Position numbers and translations under genes: made by a program. The notes beneath the pieces are model-generated. The model was given only the letters and a program-made list of their open reading frames with translations. It did not search any database and had not been told where the DNA came from. A stretch of 64,000 bases of DNA. Source: Bacillota bacterium. Lineage in GTDB: Bacteria > Bacillota > Clostridia > Lachnospirales > Lachnospiraceae. Of the stretch, positions 63,291-64,000 are shown in pieces. Location of the stretch: assembly GCA_023436225.1 (NCBI GenBank), contig JAEZKA010000003.1, positions 1 to 64,000 of the forward strand. Reading direction: 5' to 3'. Position 1 is the first letter of the stretch. Each line of letters begins with the position of its first letter.

Positions 63291-64000
63291 TCATTTGGCT
63301 CCCAGCTCTTGCAGCTGTTGTAGCGCTTTACTATCATCTACAACAAAACCGCTGTTTCTATCATAGCCTCCAATACGGGTAAAGCTGACATCATCCATAG
63401 AAGTCATGGAATAGCTCTCCAAATAATTCATCTTCCCCTCTAAGGACAGATTCGACTTTATCTCCTCATAAAGCGTTTCTATATCGCTACTAATCTCTTC
63501 CTTACCTTTCTGAGTATCCATGCGCTCGATATATTCCTTTTTAAACACTTCCGCTACTATCATTTCTGCTTCCGGCTGCTCTGCTTTAGACAAGAGAGCA
63601 GTGGCACTTATGCTATCCGGTATGCTCCGCTCCTCGAAGATGGATTGATAAAGCTCTGTCGGCACCACCGAATAATAACTGATATCCAGATCAAGCATAT
63701 CCTCTATCATCAGAACGCCATAATCAAAAATTACAGTGGAATCAAGATATCTTATCATAGTCGACAGACGAATCAGCTGAGGTATCGAAGGCTGAACAGC
63801 AATTAACTTCTTATATAATACATCTGTCATCGTGAACTGAGTACTCATGGGAATTGTAATATACGTTAGCTGCTTTCTTTCACAATGAAATACCTCCAGG
63901 ATAAGCTTGCTGATAATATGGTTCTCTGAGTCATAGCAAAATATAAGATTTTTGCTTACATCGTCGATACTAGGTTCTGTAATCGGTGCTATTGTTGGCT
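63291..64000 (-). CDS. C-terminal part of an exported or envelope protein, cut by the window edge
   Basis: The minus-strand reading frame is open to the right edge, so at least 236 C-terminal residues are seen and the start lies outside. The visible part has LTYITIPMSTQFTMTDVLYK and LMIEDMLDLDISYYSVVP, loosely like the LytR-CpsA-Psr pattern (simple IP...T, then a ...LDIDYYVVV segment), but the diagnostic Arg/Asp residues are not clear. The family call is therefore weak. An ATG at 63848 is internal, not a likely start. Confidence 0.5.
   Translation of the reverse strand, partial: PTIAPITEPSIDDVSKNLIFCYDSENHIISKLILEVFHCERKQLTYITIPMSTQFTMTDVLYKKLIAVQPSIPQLIRLSTMIRYLDSTVIFDYGVLMIEDMLDLDISYYSVVPTELYQSIFEERSIPDSISATALLSKAEQPEAEMIVAEVFKKEYIERMDTQKGKEEISSDIETLYEEIKSNLSLEGKMNYLESYSMTSMDDVSFTRIGGYDRNSGFVVDDSKALQQLQELGAK

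Overview
This 64 kb window reads as chromosome of an anaerobic, motile, low-to-moderate GC Firmicute, most likely a Lachnospiraceae / Clostridium cluster XIVa relative. The evidence is the gene content: a group B-type [FeFe] hydrogenase, a bacteriohemerythrin, WhiA, HprK with a Crh-like HPr, a DnaE with an N-terminal PHP domain next to pfkA, a FliW-CsrA flagellin switch, two FlgK paralogues and a YitT protein. The species assignment is inference from recalled gene orders; no search was run. Nearly all genes lie on the minus strand. The plus-strand exceptions are the hydrogenase, one small acidic protein, a broken racemase and pyrG. I see no rRNA, tRNA, CRISPR array, transposase or prophage.

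Layout. 0-6 kb: ABC exporter pair, an unusually long M29-type aminopeptidase, two small membrane proteins (one VanZ-like). 6-13 kb: hydrogenase, hemerythrin, a large secreted Ig-like repeat protein with a possible 51-residue leader ORF, a C_GCAxxG_C_C-GNAT fusion and a GT4 glycosyltransferase. 13-19 kb: ECF sigma factor with its probable anti-sigma factor, an MsbA-like ABC exporter, DUF523, pfkA. 19-25 kb: dnaE (promoter visible) and an anchored polysaccharide deacetylase. 25-32 kb: the uvrC-hprK-glucokinase-murB-rapZ-whiA-HPr cluster, in which the HPr has Glu at position 15 but keeps Ser46, and yvcK is missing. 32-36 kb: a two-component system with a direct-repeat operator candidate, and an aspartate/glutamate-type racemase broken by one in-frame stop. 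36-41 kb: ftsH, then pyrG preceded by a long leader with terminator and antiterminator pairings, then lspA overlapping the pyrG 3' end tail to tail.

41-57 kb is a late flagellar island read on the minus strand: flgM-flgN-flgK(a)-flgK(b), two strong hairpins, flgL-fliW-csrA, then flaG-fliD-fliS-fliT-like, then flagellin, a secreted protein and a short Maf-like protein. Three sigma-D (sigma-28) type promoters precede flgM, flaG and flagellin. The flagellin leader has a hairpin with GGA in its loop and a second GGA in the Shine-Dalgarno sequence, the arrangement expected for CsrA repression relieved by FliW. 57-64 kb: an ArsB/NhaD-type transporter, an S41 protease, a PucR/CdaR-type regulator, a shared sugar-ABC ATPase (MsmK/UgpC type), YitT and a protein cut by the window edge.

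The most distinctive non-coding signals are the pyrG leader switch and a set of very large intergenic palindromes (up to 189 bp) near gene ends, several of which lack a normal U-tract.
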